From positions 124,001 to 188,000 of the forward strand of contig CP091278.1 in the NCBI GenBank assembly GCA_021650895.1: 64,000 bases of DNA. The letters run 5' to 3'. This DNA comes from Candidatus Jettenia sp. (GTDB lineage: Bacteria > Planctomycetota > Brocadiia > Brocadiales > Brocadiaceae). How positions within the stretch are numbered: position 1 is the stretch's first letter; the number at the start of each line of letters is the position of its first letter. The notes under the pieces were generated by a model. It searched no databases. It was not told where the DNA came from and saw only the letters and a program-made list of their open reading frames with translations. The translations under genes were made by a program, and so were the position numbers. Shown here piece after piece: positions 62,994 to 64,000 of the stretch.

Positions 62994-63692
62994 ATGAAAA
63001 TACTGGTAATATCCGACATACATGGTAATCTCAATGCATTAGAAGCGGTATGTGAAGAAGAAGCTGATTTAGTTTTTTGTCTGGGTGATATAGTAAATTA
63101 TGGGCCATACCCCAGGGAATGTATTAAAAAAGTTCGGGACTTAACGGATATCATTGTTCGTGGAAATCATGATCATGCGGTAGGGAGGGATATGGATTGC
63201 GGGTGTTCTGTAAAATACCAGGAACTCAGTAATGCGGGAAAGGTCTTCACACGTGACATCTTAAATACATCCGAAAAAAACTTTCTTGGTAATTTACCCA
63301 TAACACTGCATAGAGAGGCAGAGGGAAAGTCATTTTTATTAGTGCACGGCTCGCCCAGTGGCGATATTTATAAATACCTTAAACCCGATATTTCTGATGA
63401 GGAATTAGAGGACAAGATAAAGGGTATTCATGCCGATGTTATTTTTATCGGCCATACGCATCTTCCGATGGTACAGAGAATAAAGGATATAGTTATCGTG
63501 AATCCTGGCAGTGTGGGTCAACCCCGTGATGGTATTCCTGAGGCATCATACGCTGTATGGGAAGATGGTCAAATTGAGATAAAACGGGCGCAATACGATA
63601 TTGAGGCAACTATTTGCGGATTACAAGCAACAAATATGTCATATCAACAGATTGAAATACTTGCAGGGATTTTAAGAAAAGGCGGAATGTAG
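62994..63692 (+). CDS. Calcineurin-like metallophosphoesterase
   Basis: 232 residues. Metal motifs: SDIHGNLNAL, GDIVNYGPYP, RGNHDHAV, then LLVHGSP and FIGHTHLPM, with NPGSVGQPRDG. This is the DUF2437-type phosphodiesterase group. It directly follows the kinase-like gene by 25 bp on the same strand, so the two may act together, one adding and the other removing phosphate; this is inference. Confidence 0.9.
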   Translation: MKILVISDIHGNLNALEAVCEEEADLVFCLGDIVNYGPYPRECIKKVRDLTDIIVRGNHDHAVGRDMDCGCSVKYQELSNAGKVFTRDILNTSEKNFLGNLPITLHREAEGKSFLLVHGSPSGDIYKYLKPDISDEELEDKIKGIHADVIFIGHTHLPMVQRIKDIVIVNPGSVGQPRDGIPEASYAVWEDGQIEIKRAQYDIEATICGLQATNMSYQQIEILAGILRKGGM

Positions 63693-63717
63693 GGACGAAT
63701 CGGCGAGTTGTCCCTCT

Positions 63718-64000
63718 ATGCATCAAGCTAAGAATAGTGTTCCATAAAAAAAGAGGTATCTCCTTGTAAGAACAACGTGTGTCCATGTTCCCCTCTAATC
63801 CCCCTTAACCCCCCTTTAAAAAAGGGGGAAAGAAGGATAAGTTTAGAAAAGGGAGAACGAGGGATTTCCTCCTTTTCTAGGGGGGAAACTTCTTTTTTTC
63901 CACACTTTTCTAAAACATTCATCATTTCCCCCTTTTCTAAAGGGGGACTAAGGGGGATTACGGGTGGTTTGTTATTCTCCACCGTTTCCACATTTTAGCT
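63718..64000. repeat. Larger copy of the ATGCATCAAG element, cut by the window end
   Basis: Starts ATGCATCAAGCTA at 63718 and runs at least to 64000, where TTTTAGCT looks like the start of the right end. Inside are CCCCCTTAACCCCCC, AAAGGGGGAAAGAAGGATAAG and related G-rich hairpins matching the 56069 copy but longer. No gene after 63692. Confidence 0.75.

Overview
The window is a low-GC bacterial chromosome segment that best fits an anammox-type planctomycete (Brocadiales). The reasons are a planctomycete-style prepilin-like protein, several ammonium transporters with PII proteins, a haem-type sensor kinase, and many dispersed palindromic repeats. The organism is inferred from gene content and style; it was not tested.

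Layout. 1-4.7 kb: 3' part of a giant PKD-like repeat protein broken by three 1-nt indels. 5-14 kb: tRNA-Ser, metallophosphatase, PEGA lipoprotein, nitroreductase, HAD phosphatase, a stand-alone glycyl-radical-like protein, UspA, AmrS, a riboswitch-like leader with terminator in front of a prepilin-like gene, LarE and NadA. 14.4-19.7 kb: a small island in tRNA-Val bounded by 51-bp direct repeats. It holds an integrase remnant, RHH proteins, an antirepressor, HigBA, HicB-like and RelBE-like modules, and structured spacers. 19.8-26 kb: the core block thrS-infC-rpmI-rplT-pheS-pheT. 26-32 kb: an rRNA methyltransferase, an IS5-family element inserted at a VapBC junction, a GIY-YIG nuclease inside a palindromic repeat, HIRAN, Uma2 and Nnr. 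32.5-43.5 kb: a nitrogen-sensing region. 44-45.6 kb: malic enzyme and tRNA-Ala. 46-54.5 kb: a type I restriction-modification locus with inserted small genes. 54.6-64 kb: epimerase, MidA-like methyltransferase, pyruvate dehydrogenase E1/E2 with lipB, a kinase-like protein and a phosphoesterase.

How the genes work together. The clearest system is 32.5-42.5 kb. An Amt protein ending in a signalling coiled coil is followed after 12 bp by a haem-type histidine kinase, then an NtrC-type sigma-54 activator, then a PII-like / PII / Amt operon behind a sigma-54 promoter. A second sigma-54 promoter drives an unrecognised 122-residue protein. This reads as an ammonium-sensing circuit with the kinase split from its Amt sensor. 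lipA and lipB supply lipoate for the E2 subunit of the pyruvate dehydrogenase genes.

A second theme is small genes carried inside inverted repeats. A GIY-YIG nuclease exactly fills the loop of a palindrome that also occurs as loop-only copies. A DUF559 nuclease lies between G-rich inverted arms. A four-helix-bundle gene between inverted arms sits between hsdS and hsdR.
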